DNA of 64,000 nt from Strongylocentrotus droebachiensis (lineage: Eukaryota > Echinodermata > Echinoidea > Camarodonta > Strongylocentrotidae). This document shows positions 46,264 to 58,867 of this stretch, piece after piece; within the stretch, counting starts at the first letter, position 1; each line of letters opens with the position of its first letter. A program made the translations under genes and the position numbers. The notes below the pieces were generated by a model that ran no database searches, had not been told where the DNA came from, and saw nothing but the letters and a program-made list of their open reading frames with translations. The stretch lies in contig JAVYIG010000111.1 in assembly GCA_035222895.1 (NCBI GenBank), positions 854,103 through 918,102 of the forward strand, in the 5' to 3' direction.

Positions 46264-46540
46264 TTCAATAACCGACTTCTTGTAATGGCCAAAATTAAAC
46301 CGATTGAATCTGTGCACAGCATGAGACGTACACCATTTGGTACCGGTCTGAAAAGCAGACTATTTACTAAAAGAAATGCAATCCCTAAAGTTGATTCGAA
46401 AACTAACGGTCGTTATTTTCCCACAAAAAAACATTTCCAAGCCCTTTCGTTATGAGGGAAGCTCTAAATTATTATTATCTTTCAAATGCCGATGGATTTT
46501 AACCTTTTCAACAACAACAAATTGCCCACATATGGGACAA
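46264..46540. repeat. Interspersed repeat, copy of 23816-24092
   Basis: Shared blocks in order: CTTCTTGTAATGGCCAAAA, TGAATCT(G/T)TGC, GGTCTGAAAA, ACTAA(C/T)(G/A)GTCGTTATTTTCC, CTTTCAAATGC. Confidence 0.65.
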
Positions 46541-46859
46541 GCATGCATAGTAGCCTACCTTAAACACGCTATTTTGTCTCCTTCTTTGATAGTGAATCTA
46601 TCAATAATAATAAAGGCGGCTGATGTTTTGTGTGCGCGTGAACCATTGTGTGTGTACGTGTGTGTGTGTTTGGTGGGGGTGGTCGGGGGGGGGGGGGAGG
46701 AGGAGGGCGGGTGGTAGCTAGGGGAGAAGAGTCCATTAAGCATTGTTACATTAAATAGGAAAGGTTTAGGCCAATTATATTATTCACGATAAATTTAATT
46801 CTGTATTTATTTTTTTTTCGCAGTTAATATGTTTTTGTTTTAACTTGCTGTAATTATCA

Positions 46860-47315
46860 TATTTTTTTTGTTTTAAATGATATTTTATTTCCTTCCTCAT
46901 AATTTCACATAACAAGAAATTCACATAACAAGAAATTATCAAAATAAGCAATATAAAACAAGATCTTTGATACAAGACACTTCATGAGTTACATCAATCA
47001 ATGAACATAGAAAAGAAAAAAAAAATTCTTGCATGTAACAGTGTATAATCAAAATAACAGTAGAGGAAGGTTTAAAGTGTAGATTTTTTTTGTTTTAAAT
47101 GATATTTTATTTCCTTCCTCACAATTTCACATAACAAGAAATTCACATAACAAGAAATTATCAAGATAAGCAATATAAAACAAGATCTTTGATACAAGAC
47201 ATTTCACAAGTTACATCAATCAATGAACATAGAGAAGAAAAAAAAAGGAAAAAAAAGTCTTGCATGTAACAGTGAATAATCAAAATAACAGTAGAGGAAG
47301 GTTTAAAATTACATA
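46860..47315. repeat. Two-copy tandem repeat of about 225 bp downstream of the L1-like LINE
   Basis: 46860-47085 and 47083-47310 match nearly base for base (TTTAAATGATATTTTATTTC, CACATAACAAGAAATTCACA, GATACAAGACA). It may be duplicated LINE 3' UTR. Confidence 0.8.
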
Positions 47316-47493
47316 TTACCATCCTATCACAACACTCTCACACCCCCCCCTCCCCTCTAGCCCACCCACACCACCTTTCACACACATAAACACACATACA
47401 AACACAAACACACACTGCATGCAACCTGTTCCCTCAACTCACACCACACAAACTCTTAACCCCCCCCCCCCCCCCCCTAGCCCACCCATCTCA

Positions 47494-50400
47494 TCATACC
47501 CCCTTCACGCCGACACACACACTGCATGCAACCTGTTCCGGTTTGTCCACCTGTACACGAGAGAGAATTAATAATACTACTAATAATAATAATACCCACA
47601 TGTCCAAAAATGCATCGATTTGTTCCCATTTCTGTAAGTGCACCCCCAGTTTCCCCTTTTTGAAGGCTATTTTGTATTCCTCGTCTCTGTAATTTTTAAG
47701 CATATGTACTGTTTTCTGTACAGATGGCAAAGTTCCTTCTTTTCTAGAAATAAAAATGATATACTTTACTAAAAATATGATACAATTTATTACAAATATT
47801 CTCGCAGTATTGCCGGATATTCCCATAAAAATGGGTTTCCAATCATCAATGTCAATTTCGATTAAATGTAACTTTTGAATTACCTCCTGCCATAATCTTT
47901 TAACTTAAAGACAATCTAAAAATAAATGTTGGTATGTCTCTACTTCTAGTCTACAAAAGGAACAAAAATGGTCTGACTCAAAACCAAATTTAAAGAGCTC
48001 TCTTTTCGTATATACAGCCCCTTGTAATTGTTTGTATTGAAACTCTCTATGTTTATTACAAAGCATTGCACATTTCATCCTTGTGAATGTTTCTTTCAAC
48101 TCCGTCATTCCAAGATCAAATTGACAGTTGCCATCTGTAACATGTAATGTATACTCTTTTTGAAGGTCTTCAATGAAGTAATCATATAACCGCCTAGATT
48201 TTATATCACATAGTTTCTGTAAACGTCCAAATATCATCAATTCTATTTCAAAATTGTCAGTGTCCACTTCCATAAAATCACTTTGTATCCAATCGTTTCT
48301 AATTGCTGAAAAGATCTTTTGAATTCTAAGCAAGCTTTTAGTTTCAAAACCCAAATTTAAAAAATGTAAGATCGGTTTTAAATGACCTCTGACAATTATA
48401 TCTGATGCTTGAAGTATACCTTTCTGAAATAGTTCGACATCAAAAAATGTTTTATTGCTGAGACAAATACACTTATTGCTAAATATAATCGGATTATTCT
48501 TATTTTCTCCAAAGTGTCTGCATTTATCTAATTCTTGCCATGCCTTCAACATGTCTTTATAAAAAGATGGTATACCCTTCAAATCCATTTTATTTATATC
48601 ATAATTACAAAGAAATATAATTCGACCCCCCAGTGATCTGAAAAAGTGGTCAAAGGTTACTTTCCAACCTGAATACTTTTCTCCATAGAGCAACCGTTTG
48701 ATCCACATTATTCTCTGAGTCTTGATAAATATCTTAAAATTCGTTACTCTGAGTCCCCCAGCGCAGTAATCTTGATATAATATTTTCCGTTTTATTCTGT
48801 CTCTCCCTCCCCAAATAAAATTAAAAGAAATCTTTTCGATTTCTTCAAAAATGTTTTGTGGGACTGTCATAAGAGACGAAACATAATTTAGTTTTGAAAA
48901 TACATATATCTTCAACAATTTAATTTTGCCAAACATCGTTAAATCTCGTTGCTTCCACCAACCGATTAGTCTTTTGATTTTGCTCAAAATTTCCTTATAG
49001 TTCAAATCATCTTTTATTTTGGAATGACGTGCGAAATATACCCCTAGGATCTTTATATGTTGTACCCTATGTCCAAAAAAAGGTAAACCCGGCCTATCAC
49101 TTTCCTCTCCTAACCACATAAAATTTGTCTTATCCATATTTATCTTCAACCCACTTAATTTTTCAAAGTTTTTGAAAACTTTCTTCACTTTATTAATTGA
49201 ATCCATATCTTTTAAAAACAATGTAATATCATCGGCATACAAAACTTGCTTTATTTCTTTATTCCCGAATCCTACCCCTTTAATGCTCTCATCTTTCCTA
49301 ATATAACGAGCTAGTAATTCGATAACTATTACAAATAAATATGGAGATAGGGGGTCACCTTTTCTTACCCCTCTATTAATTCCAAAATATCCTGTTGAGT
49401 GTCCCCCGTTCATCACGCAACTGCTAACATTAGTGTAGAGGGTTTTAACCCAAGAACACAAAACTTTACCAAACCCAAACTGTTCCAAAGCTTTAAATAA
49501 AAGTTTATGGGAAATGCAATCGAAAGCCTTTTCAAAATCTATGGCAATTAAAAAGCCTACAGGCTGATACAAGGACTGAAAGAATGTATCATCAATTAAC
49601 CGAACCGCTTCCCCAATATTCCGATCTTTAACATAGCCCACCTGATCGTAATGAATAATATCCTCCAATACCTCCTTTACCCTTGTAGCTAATACTTTCG
49701 ACAATATTTTATAATCTACATTTAAGAGAGTAATTGGCCTATAGTTTTTCATGTACAAAGGGTCTTTGCCTTCTTTCTCAATTAGTGTAATTACCCCCTG
49801 TCTCTGTGAGTTTGATAACATTTTTGTTTCAAAACTTTCATTAAAAGCCTCCACTATTTTTTTCCCTAAAATTGGCCAGAACGTGAAATAAAACTCAGTC
49901 GAGAAGCCGTCATTGCCTGGTGATTTGTTCCATTTCATTTCCTTTACTGCCTGATAGCATTCTGCCAGTGTTATCTTGCCTTCACAATACTCTTTATTTT
50001 CTTTACTTAATTTGGGTAATTCATTTAAGAACATATTTTCAATATCCTCTGTAATTTCACCATTTTTACATGCATATAAATTCTCGTAAAACTCCCTGAT
50101 AATCTTCAAAATCCCTTTGCCATCCCTCACAGTTTCCTTATTTTCATTATATATCTCCTTAATCACACTTTTCCTTTTATTTGACTTTAGTAATTGTTCA
50201 AAAAACTTTGAATTTTTTTCTCCTTCTTCAGACCATTCTGTCCTTGAACGGACTTTTAACCCTTGACGTGAATAGTCGAAAAGCTTCTCTAATTCCATTT
50301 TTTTCACGTCAATTTCATCCTGAATACTTTTATGACAATCAATATTGATCGTCAATCGATATTCCAGGTCTTTAATTTCTTTTTCCAATTTTGCAATGTG

Positions 50401-51357
50401 GACTCTTCTGAGTTTTGCTCTTTCACGGGAGAATTTCATTATATATTCTCTTAATTTCATTTTCATAAAATCCCAAAATTTAATTTTGCTCGTTATTTGA
50501 TTCCGCCAAGTTTCCTCTATTTCAGAAATCTTCTTTTTTTACCCCATCTACAAAATATTTTCATTACATAGACTACTATTAAACTTCCAATACGATTTCC
50601 CATAAACAAAACTATCGACTAAATTGTTAAATTCTATTCTAACTCCAGCATGGTCAGGTGTAATAGAAGGCAAAATTTCAGACTTTCTTATCAACTTGTC
50701 TACTTTCGAAGAAATGAAGATATAATCCAATCTACTCTGAACTAATGGCTGCTTCTGTCTGAAAGTGAATTCTTTCTTATTAGGATGACGCTTACGCCAC
50801 ACATCAATTAAATCAAGCTTATCAAGAAAGTCTAATAATGAGTCCCTATATTTGCTTTTCGAAATATTACTTGCACCCATGTAATCCAAATTATGATTCA
50901 TAATAACATTGAAGTCTCCTCCAATTATCAAGGAATATTCTTGACTAAATACAGAACAAATTATTTTATTTAGATCAGACAGAAAATCACATTGGGCGTT
51001 TTCTTTATTCCTTGTGGGAAAGTACACGCTTCCTAATATTAGCTTTTCGCCTTGACATTTGCCTTTTAATGATGACGTATCTTCCCCCTTCGTCAATTAA
51101 GGTTTTTTCCACCACAAAAGTAATACCTGGTTTAAACATTACAATAACCCCCCTACTGTGGTTACTACCGTGGCTAAAAAACATTGAGCCTTCCAATCAC
51201 CCTTCCAACTGTATTCAATGTCTTCTGTGCTAAAGGTTTCCTGCAAGAATATCATATTTGCCGACATTTTGCACCACTGAAAAATCTTCTTTCTTTTGAC
51301 TCTATCTCTCAGTCCTCTGACATTAATTGAGAGTAATTTTAAATTAACCGACATCAA
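47494..51357 (-). mobile_element. Decayed L1/Tx1-like LINE (endonuclease and reverse transcriptase)
   Basis: Endonuclease pieces lie at 51357-50548 (LLSINVRGLRDRVKR, QETFS, GSVYFPT, GGDFNVIMN, SRLDYIFISS, TPDHAGVRIEF) in two or more frames. The reverse transcriptase frame 50466-47905 has NYRPITLLNVDYKI, QVGYVKDRNIGE, AIDFEKAFD, GVRKGDPLSPYLF and catalytic LYADDITLF. A TAA at 47905-47907 interrupts it, and the same frame goes on to 47494. Frameshifts lie near 51180, near 51080 and at an A run near 50540. The APE plus L1-type RT assigns it to the L1/Tx1 group. It cannot make a full protein. Confidence 0.88.
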
Positions 51358-51729
51358 GAACTATGAATCTATATCTGTAACAAAGAACCTTTAGAAATGT
51401 ACATAGTGGTGACAGTTTCACAGTAGATGGGAAGCTTGATGCATTTCCAACTCTAGGAAAAACAAACGCTTTCAAGTTAGATTGCAAATTAAACAAGTAC
51501 AGGCAGACATCGGAACCGGAAAACATACCACACATACCATCACCCCACCCTTCAACACTATCAACCACATTCATACACATAAGCATAATATATGCTGGCA
51601 TGTTCGAAATCATGTTATTATTATCAATATCAAATGTTAATATACATGAACAAATAATAATGCACTGTCGCGAGTGTGTTATGTAGGGCAATTATTATAG
51701 TCAGTGCCCAATGCCATTTCGGTGCTCAC

Positions 51730-52915
51730 AATTTATTTACATTTTCTGTTTATGTATAATCATTTCATAATTCATTTATTCAAGTGAAATATAATTTACG
51801 TTGAATAGAATCGAATAAACATTACAATTTAGTTTTAAAAGTGTGTGTAAGTGTGCTGTAATAACAAGTATACGCGACTACATTGCAAACCTCAAAGGTA
51901 TTAGAGCGGCAAAACACTATTTGACCCATACTATGTGCCCCCCCCCCCGCCCCACCGCCAAGAAATCCTGGATCCGCCACTGAATTGGGATGTTACTTGA
52001 TTTGTTTCCTTATTGATTTGACAACACATTTATACTCTTCAATTATGCTGTTTCCTGTAGGCCTACTTATCCTGTTTTTCGTAGTAATATATCTCAGAAA
52101 TCAATATCAATCATAAAGTACTCTTCAAACAATTCAATAAATATTTCCTCAAAACATTTGTCAATGATCAATAGATAAGAGATTTGATATATCAACAGGC
52201 GGGGGCGGGGGTGAGTATGTAAGAGGCACGCATGGAGTCATTCCCAGAAGACCGACCGACCAAGAGAGGGAAAAACAAGGAACAAGTTTACTCGGCCTAA
52301 GAGGCCCTTCTTGAAGTTAGTTTGTTGAGAGCATTCTTCGTAAGAGGAGGCTTCTGTATCAGTTTCATCACTTAATGTATTTCTTTTAAATCCCCACTGT
52401 CCTACTTGTAGCTACTTTCTCCCTCTATATAGAAAACTTCCCCAATCGGTGCCTGTTGGTCTCCCATGATCCTCTTTTTCTTATGACATAAGAAAAAGTG
52501 GATCTCTCAACTAACATTGTTAGTTGAGAGCTGAGTTAATGAGATAGCCACCTGTCAGTGACCTCGCTATGGGGTCTAATCCCGTCTGGCCCAGTAGTGT
52601 TGACGGTCTTTAAATCTTCATAGTTCGTTTCCTTGTTTGAAGTAATTTATTGTCTTTTCGTGATAATCACGTTACATGTATTTTAATGACCAAACACTTG
52701 GCCAATATCGGATACCAGGGCCAATGGGATTAAAAAAAAACTTGAGCTGCGAGTCAAGAGTTGGAACAGGGGAACGTGACCGCACCCACCCCATCCCATC
52801 TGCAACTGAACCAACACAATCTGACATAACTATAGTATACCAAAAAAAGAGAAATGGTGCCCCTTTTCCGTGCCCCGACAGAACATTGTTCTGTATTTGT
52901 TTAACCCCCCCCTCC
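51730..52915. repeat. First copy of a local segmental duplication
   Basis: Shares, in order with 53690-55610: TATAATCATTTCATAA, GGTATTAGAGCGGCAAAACA, ATTATGCTGTTTCCTG, GGCACGCATGGAGTCAT, GAAGTTAGTTTGTTGAGAGC, GAAATGGTGCCCCTTTTCCG. It carries its own insertion at 52388-52612. Confidence 0.8.
52388..52612. mobile_element. Small element, inverted copy of 31916-32112
   Basis: Flanked by TTTAAA(T) at both ends and absent from the second copy of the segmental duplication, so it inserted after the duplication or was lost there. Confidence 0.65.
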
Positions 52916-53020
52916 CCCCCCCTTCTTAATGAATTTATCAAGAATGAAGGCGGTTGGTGTTTTTTGTGCGCGTGAACCAGTATTAGCATAAATGAGTGTG
53001 TGCCTGTGTTTGGTGGGTGG

Positions 53021-53452
53021 CAGGGGCGGATCTAGCTTTTTGCTAAGGGGGGGTTTGACCAAAATAATGACGATGCGGAGCATCGTCCACGAGCCGCGAA
53101 GCGGCGAGCCGATTTTTTTTGGGGTGTTTATTTGAACCCCGTAAGTGATGTTTTCCTGGCATCTATTAACACAATGGAGACCATAAAAAGCAGTGCATGA
53201 TAACGTCTTTTTAAATCAAGTAACAGTTTAATACACAGTTATATCCAGAGTTATCATGTGTTTGGTTAAGTTACCAGATGAGTTGAATATCTTCTCACAA
53301 TATTTGCACTTGAAAGGGTTTCTCTCCAGCGTGCGTTCTTTTTTCTTTCTTTTTTTCTTTTTTTGTCCTTTTTTTTTTTTTTTTTTTTTTTTGGGCCGCC
53401 CAAGGGGGGGGGTTTAAACCCCCTAACCCCCCCCCCCGTAGATCCGCGCCTG
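53021..53452. mobile_element. hAT-like element with CAGGGGCGGATCTA ends
   Basis: Starts CAGGGGCGGATCTA (53021) and ends TAGATCCGCGCCTG (53452). The flanks on both sides match the continuous sequence at 46600-46765, which lacks the insert. It contains a C2H2 finger fragment on the minus strand. Confidence 0.65.
53231..53339 (-). pseudogene. C2H2 zinc-finger fragment with a frameshift
   Basis: In one frame the minus strand reads RTHAGEKPF, a typical finger linker. After a one-base shift it reads KCKYCEKIFNSSGNLTKHM. The second zinc-binding His is not in place, and a stop follows. It is a broken finger inside the hAT-like element. Confidence 0.6.
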
Positions 53453-53689
53453 GGTGGTAGGGGGGTTCGGGGAGGAGGGTGGGGGCAGTGTATAGTGGTA
53501 GGAAGGGGAGGGTATACGAGTCAATTAAGCATATTTACATTAAGTAGAAAAGGTTCATGGTAGATTTCATTCTGTATCATTTTTTTCATTAGCAGTTAAT
53601 GTTTTTTTTCACTTACTGTAATTACTGCATGTTATTTTATCATTATCAAAGTAATGCATCAGTGTTTAAAATTCATTTAGGCCTACTTA

Positions 53690-55620
53690 TTTCTGTTTTC
53701 GTATAATCATTTCATAAATCAAATTTTCAAGTGGAATATAATTTATGTTGAATGAGATCGAATAAACATTATAATTTATTTTACAACGTGTGTGTGTGCT
53801 GTAATAAGAGGTATACGAGACTAAATTGCAAACCGTAAAGGTATTAGAGCGGCAAAACACTATTAGACCAATACTATGTGTGCCCCCCCCCCCCCGCCCG
53901 CCCCGCAATTTGGATGTTACTTGATTCGTTTCCTTATTGATTTTACAAAACATTAATACTCTTCAATTATGCTGTTTCCTGTACATCCTTTTTTTTCGTG
54001 GTAATAGTATCTCAGAAAGCAATACTCTTCAGACAATTCAATAAATATTTGCTCAAAACATTTATCGATGATCAATAGAAAAGAGATTTTATCGCCGGGT
54101 GGTTCGTTTTTCAAATTTCAGCACACTAAATTTCAAATTGATTTCAAATTTGGGCCCCCCTAAGAAATCCTGGATCCGCGCCTGATATAGGCCTATCATC
54201 GGGAGGGGGGGGGGGGGGGGGGGGGGGGGGACCAAGAGGCACGCATGGAGTCATCCCCAGAAGACCGACAGCCCAAGAGATGGACATTTTCACCCTGTTT
54301 TGTTTTCCCTCATGTATTTTTCTCTCTTGGTCTCTTTCTCTCCTTTACCATGCATTATAATTATTAAAAAATGTTGTGTAAACAATAATAGGAAATGTAT
54401 TCTCCTTTGTAATAATTCCAAACTGTGCCTATACTTAAACGATTATCTGCATGCATAGAAGTGTAAAATAAAAAACATTTTCTTAGTAGCACTAAGTTAT
54501 CATTAGATAAATCTTTATAATATGATTCATTGGCTGATTAATGCCCTAAACCATGATATAAATTGTGATTGAAAAATTAGTTGGCAAAATTGATTACGAA
54601 GCAGCAAGAGTTAACATGACTCTACCGATAGAGGTCGGTATACAATCTGAACTCGCACGAGGACGTTTAGAGATCGCGGGAAAATTTTAAATTCAATAAG
54701 TATTTGTATTGATTGGTTGCAGTGCCTTAAAAAAAAAATCAAATTGTTAACTTATAAGTTAAACCAATATATCGACAAGGTTCTTGCAATGGATAAGACA
54801 CATAAACACTGCCCCATAGCTCAAGATTTATATGCCAATATCAAGTAACCTATAGGGCCAAATAAAATGAATTTTTATTTTCTACTCCCCTTCTCCTCCT
54901 GAACCTTCTTTTTTTCTTTTAGCCCGCCTCAATTTTGTATTTGTTATTCGATGCTTTTAAAAAATCTAAAATTGAATAAATAAATTCCTGAGGAAACCTA
55001 TTTCATGAAGCAACAAAGCCATAATCCAATTGAACCTTGCTTTGAGCATCTGTATATAGAGCTTGTATACAATAAATCAAGAACATAGCATTGACCCGTG
55101 ACCACTTTCATGTACAGGGAAAAAATATTAGATAACAAATAACAACTAACATGAAACCTCCTCATCCTAACTTTAAACAAAAAACAGACGAAAAGCAAGG
55201 AACAACGGTTTACTAGGCCTAAGAGGCCCCCCTTGAAGTTAGTTTGTTGAGAGCATACTCTTCAGTCATTCATAAGAGGTGGCTTCTATATCAATTTTAT
55301 CACTAAGTGTATTTCTTTTACATCTTTATATTTCGTTTCCTTGTTTGAAGTAGTTTATTTGTCTTTTAGTGATAATCACGTTACATGTACTTGGCCAATA
55401 TCGGATACCAGGGATGAGATTTTTTTTTAAACAGCTGCGAGTCAAGAGTTGGAACAGGGGAACAGGGGAGTGTGACTCCATCCACCCCATCCCATCTGCG
55501 ACTGAACCAACACAATCTGACATAACTATAGTATACCAACAAAAGAGAAATGGTGCCCCTTTTCCGTGCCCCGACAGAACATTGTATGCTAACTTCTTTT
55601 TTTCTTGGATTTGTCCCCCC
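53690..55620. repeat. Second copy of the local segmental duplication
   Basis: Same landmarks as 51730-52915. It is interrupted by about 910 bp of extra sequence (54281-55190). A G run of about 30 bases lies at 54202-54231. Confidence 0.8.
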
Positions 55621-55804
55621 CCCCCCCCCCCCAGCACCCCACCATCGAAAACGCACGTAATGGATGCCACACACGTTTCCTCGCTGAGGCTCTATTGTTT
55701 CTTCCCCCTTACCTCTCACTATCTCCTTTCGTTTCCTTGAAATGTACAATTAACTGTGAATAGAAGTGAAGAGGATCACAGATTATTGGTTCAACCAAAA
55801 GGAT

Positions 55805-56123
55805 ACGGCGGAGCGGAGTGCTCAGTGCTATAGCATTGCATTACCAAGTGGCCACACCCATCTACGTAGCTTTATTGTCAAAATGCGTCCGCGCATGTCA
55901 ACAAAAGGCACATTGCATCGCTGTTAGCTGTCGTCCGTCCGTTGCGTCGATCATACGCGTTCCATATTACCGAAATACCACTGAAAGACACAGACACAAC
56001 CTGTCACTTTGGGTTTGGAATTACTGCTCATTTGGCTGTTTCTGAGGATTCTTAACTGTGAAATAGCGAAGGAGGAGTGTTAGATATTTAATAGGAATCT
56101 ATCAATTAGGATTCGAGGTGAGT
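55805..56123 (+). promoter_or_regulatory. CpG-richer stretch ending in a strong splice donor; possible first non-coding exon
   Basis: CpG dinucleotides are clearly denser here than nearby (GTCCGTCCGTTGCGTCG, ACGCGTT). At 56115-56123 GAG|GTGAGT is a strong donor on the plus strand. No coding exon follows in the window, so it would be the 5' end of a gene outside it. Confidence 0.35.
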
Positions 56124-57557
56124 TTTCTCCGGACATTACTGACTTGTTGTCGATTGCGATGAGATGAGTGAAAGTTGTCGCGGGATTGGGTATTCGAAAT
56201 AGTGCGCCTCGGCTTCGCTGTACACTACACCGCAGTATAACGGCAATTATATTGCTCGTTTTATCGCGAATGTGTGCTATGCTCGATCTGGTATTCCTTC
56301 TTACAGGTGTACACATAATTGTACCCCAGGCCCCATCGCCTCAGCTCAGGGCCGCTTCCGCCCCCCTCCCTCTCTCCATCACAAATTCTTCTTGCAAATT
56401 TGATTAGAGAGTAGAGAGGTCTAGATCTAGAACTGTGTGACTATAATTAAGACGAGAGAACAATCAAGTTGTAGATTGTCTAACTCTAACTTAGACCTAT
56501 AGACTAGATTTTTTTGGTAACATAAAGATACATTATAGAACTTACTTAGAAGATCTAGATCTTCTTGTTCTTTCCAACATTAATTGTTATTGACAATGCA
56601 TAGATTTGTTTGTCAGTTTGTAGATGTTAATAAACTTGACTCACATTTTATTGATGCTGATGCTGATGATTAACAACTAAAATAATAAGCATTGAAAACA
56701 AAATGTGCAAGCTGGTCAAAACTCAGAACAAGTTAACATTGAAATGGAGTAGATTCTAATATTAATAAAGATACTATTACTAGACGATGTCCCTTTTGCA
56801 GCCAACATCGAATTCTGAAGACGTTTGCAGGAATTATGAATATGTCGTATATGTCCTATCTGGGTCATTCCATCGGGTTGGGTCATAAAAAAGGTGCAAA
56901 ATTCAGAGTTGGTAAATAATTTTGTTATTGTTATATCCTGTTTCTAACACCAATCCTACAATAGATTCCATTGCAATTGTGTGTATTCCTTTGCACACTT
57001 TCATTTCATTTAAAATAAAGAAAAAAACAAACAACAAAATACCAACGTTACATGGACATCTTTTTTTACTTGCTCATTTATTTTCTGATCTGAAACTTTG
57101 TCACAGTCTGTATACGGTACTCCACTTTTTTTGGCGTAGATAACATTAATATGATGGGAGCCATAGTTCAGAATACTTGAAACTCAAACTCATGAACATT
57201 ATATCTATAAACATGAAACAAATAAGGAACTAGCAATTTTTAGATCATGTTTTTTTCTTCTAAAGGGTAATCTTTTCTCTTGCATATATACATCTTGGCT
57301 GTATTCTAAAAAATGTGCCAATTAATTGATGCCTGTAACATGTTTAACGAGATGACACAAATGAAAGGAAACCTGCAAGATTTATGTTCTATATTCACCT
57401 CTAAACATCAAGTTACCAATGTAACATGAACATCATGTCTGAGTAACATACTGTATGTATGATATTAGAGTAACTATGGTATCATCTTATACTCATTGAA
57501 ACTTGACAGACTACATCAAATGTCATCTGAAATATATTTCATCTATTGAGCAGTAGA
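56124..57557. other. No feature recognised
   Basis: AT-rich. No persistent reading frame, repeat family or RNA gene that I can name, beyond a few CpGs to about 56290. Confidence 0.5.
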
Positions 57558-57561
57558 TTAA

Positions 57562-58863
57562 AGGGATAGTCCACCCCAGAAATTTCTTTATACTGTCGAA
57601 ATCTCCATAAAATTTCATGTAAAATGATTTCATTTATTTTTTAGAAAAGACAGGATTTAGCTGTAGAATCACAGTTGAAACATACGCATTCTCCTGTGAT
57701 CGCCGTCACTGGGGATCGCCATTTTGTGAATTGACCCGCCGTGGTGTGACGTATCTTGCGAGCTGGCCGTTATTGTATTCTGATTGGTCGGTGAATTTGT
57801 ACAGGAATATTGATCTGTAAGATGCTTAATAGCATTTTGTTTTTCACTGTTAAACTTATATGTAATTTAAAAATAATTATTAAATAAACTTGTATTTATT
57901 AACGTTCACAAAACTGTTGCAATAAATTTTAAAAAGAGTCTACAAAACAAAATTCGTGTAATTTTTAAATTGGTTTCGTCGTCAAATGCGCACGCGTACG
58001 TGCGTGCATCGTGCATCTATAATAAGCAAGAATGAACAAGCCTAGCCGTCTCGGCTCGGGCGAGTTCTCCGTGCTTATAGCGCTAGTATTGGAAAGTACC
58101 AGCTAGCACTAGCAGACGACAACCGCGCGTGCTGCACAGTATAAATATACAGCGGGAGGTTGATTCTTGAAGCCCGGTAAAATGAAATTATAAAACGGAA
58201 AGATAATTAATATAACTAACCTGTTTAATACGTCTTCCAGAAATCCTTCTTTCACTTGATGTGCGCATCTTAACCGGTCCTCGATGTATGAAAATGGTAG
58301 GAATAGCATCATCTTTGAGGATTTTTTGAGGTCTTGTACCGCATAGCTCCGCTTTCAGATCATGCTCGAAGCACCGTGGTTCAAAGTGGTCGCTACAAAC
58401 GACATGATTTCTATTATATTGGTAATTGTTCAAGTTGAATTTCGCCGATTTCAGCGCAGCAATCCATTTTGCACACCTTTCCCGTTCTTTCACGGGGTCC
58501 GGTATTGAGTAAAAACTTTTACCCTTTGTCCTAGAGGAGTCATTATAGCAACCTATTGCTTGGCAAAAGACCATGATTCGTCGTGTCAGTGCGATAACAG
58601 TGTACCGCGAGCGAAAGTGAATGTCTGCGAAATAAGAAGGCAGCTCGCAACATACGTCACAATTTCGATACTATCGGTTATTTTTTGGCGATCGTTTCAT
58701 GCCCATGTAACGCTATTGCATTTGGGGGGCGGCTGATTTTCGATAAAAAAGTCGATATATCTTCGTTATGTGATCATGGATTTTAATGAGACTTGTATCA
58801 TTCTTCATGGTATTATTAGGTCTATATCGTCAGCTAAAGAAAATCCTGGGGTGGACTTTCCCT
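57562..58863. mobile_element. TTAA-flanked DNA transposon, Kolobok-like, carrying a THAP exon
   Basis: TTAA at 57558-57561 and 58864-58867. The inverted ends AGGGATAGTCCACCCCAG and AGGGAAAGTCCACCCCAG (read inward) extend to about 29 bp with few mismatches. TTAA duplication plus a THAP domain fits the Kolobok superfamily (family knowledge). No catalytic transposase domain is seen in the 1302 bp, so this copy is non-autonomous. Confidence 0.78.
58221..58574 (-). CDS. THAP-domain exon inside the TTAA transposon
   Basis: 118 codons from ATG 58574 to a GTTAGT donor after 58221. THAP zinc-dependent DNA-binding fold: C4 and C9 (CQAIGC), W37, C60 and H63 (CSDHF), and the closing AIPTIF motif near 90-95. 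The C9-C60 spacing is within the family range. THAP domains bind transposon ends or host promoters. Later exons are not visible. If transcribed, it would splice to sequence at lower coordinates, so it may be a transposase remnant or a donor of the domain to host transcripts. Confidence 0.8.
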
Positions 58864-58867
58864 TTAA

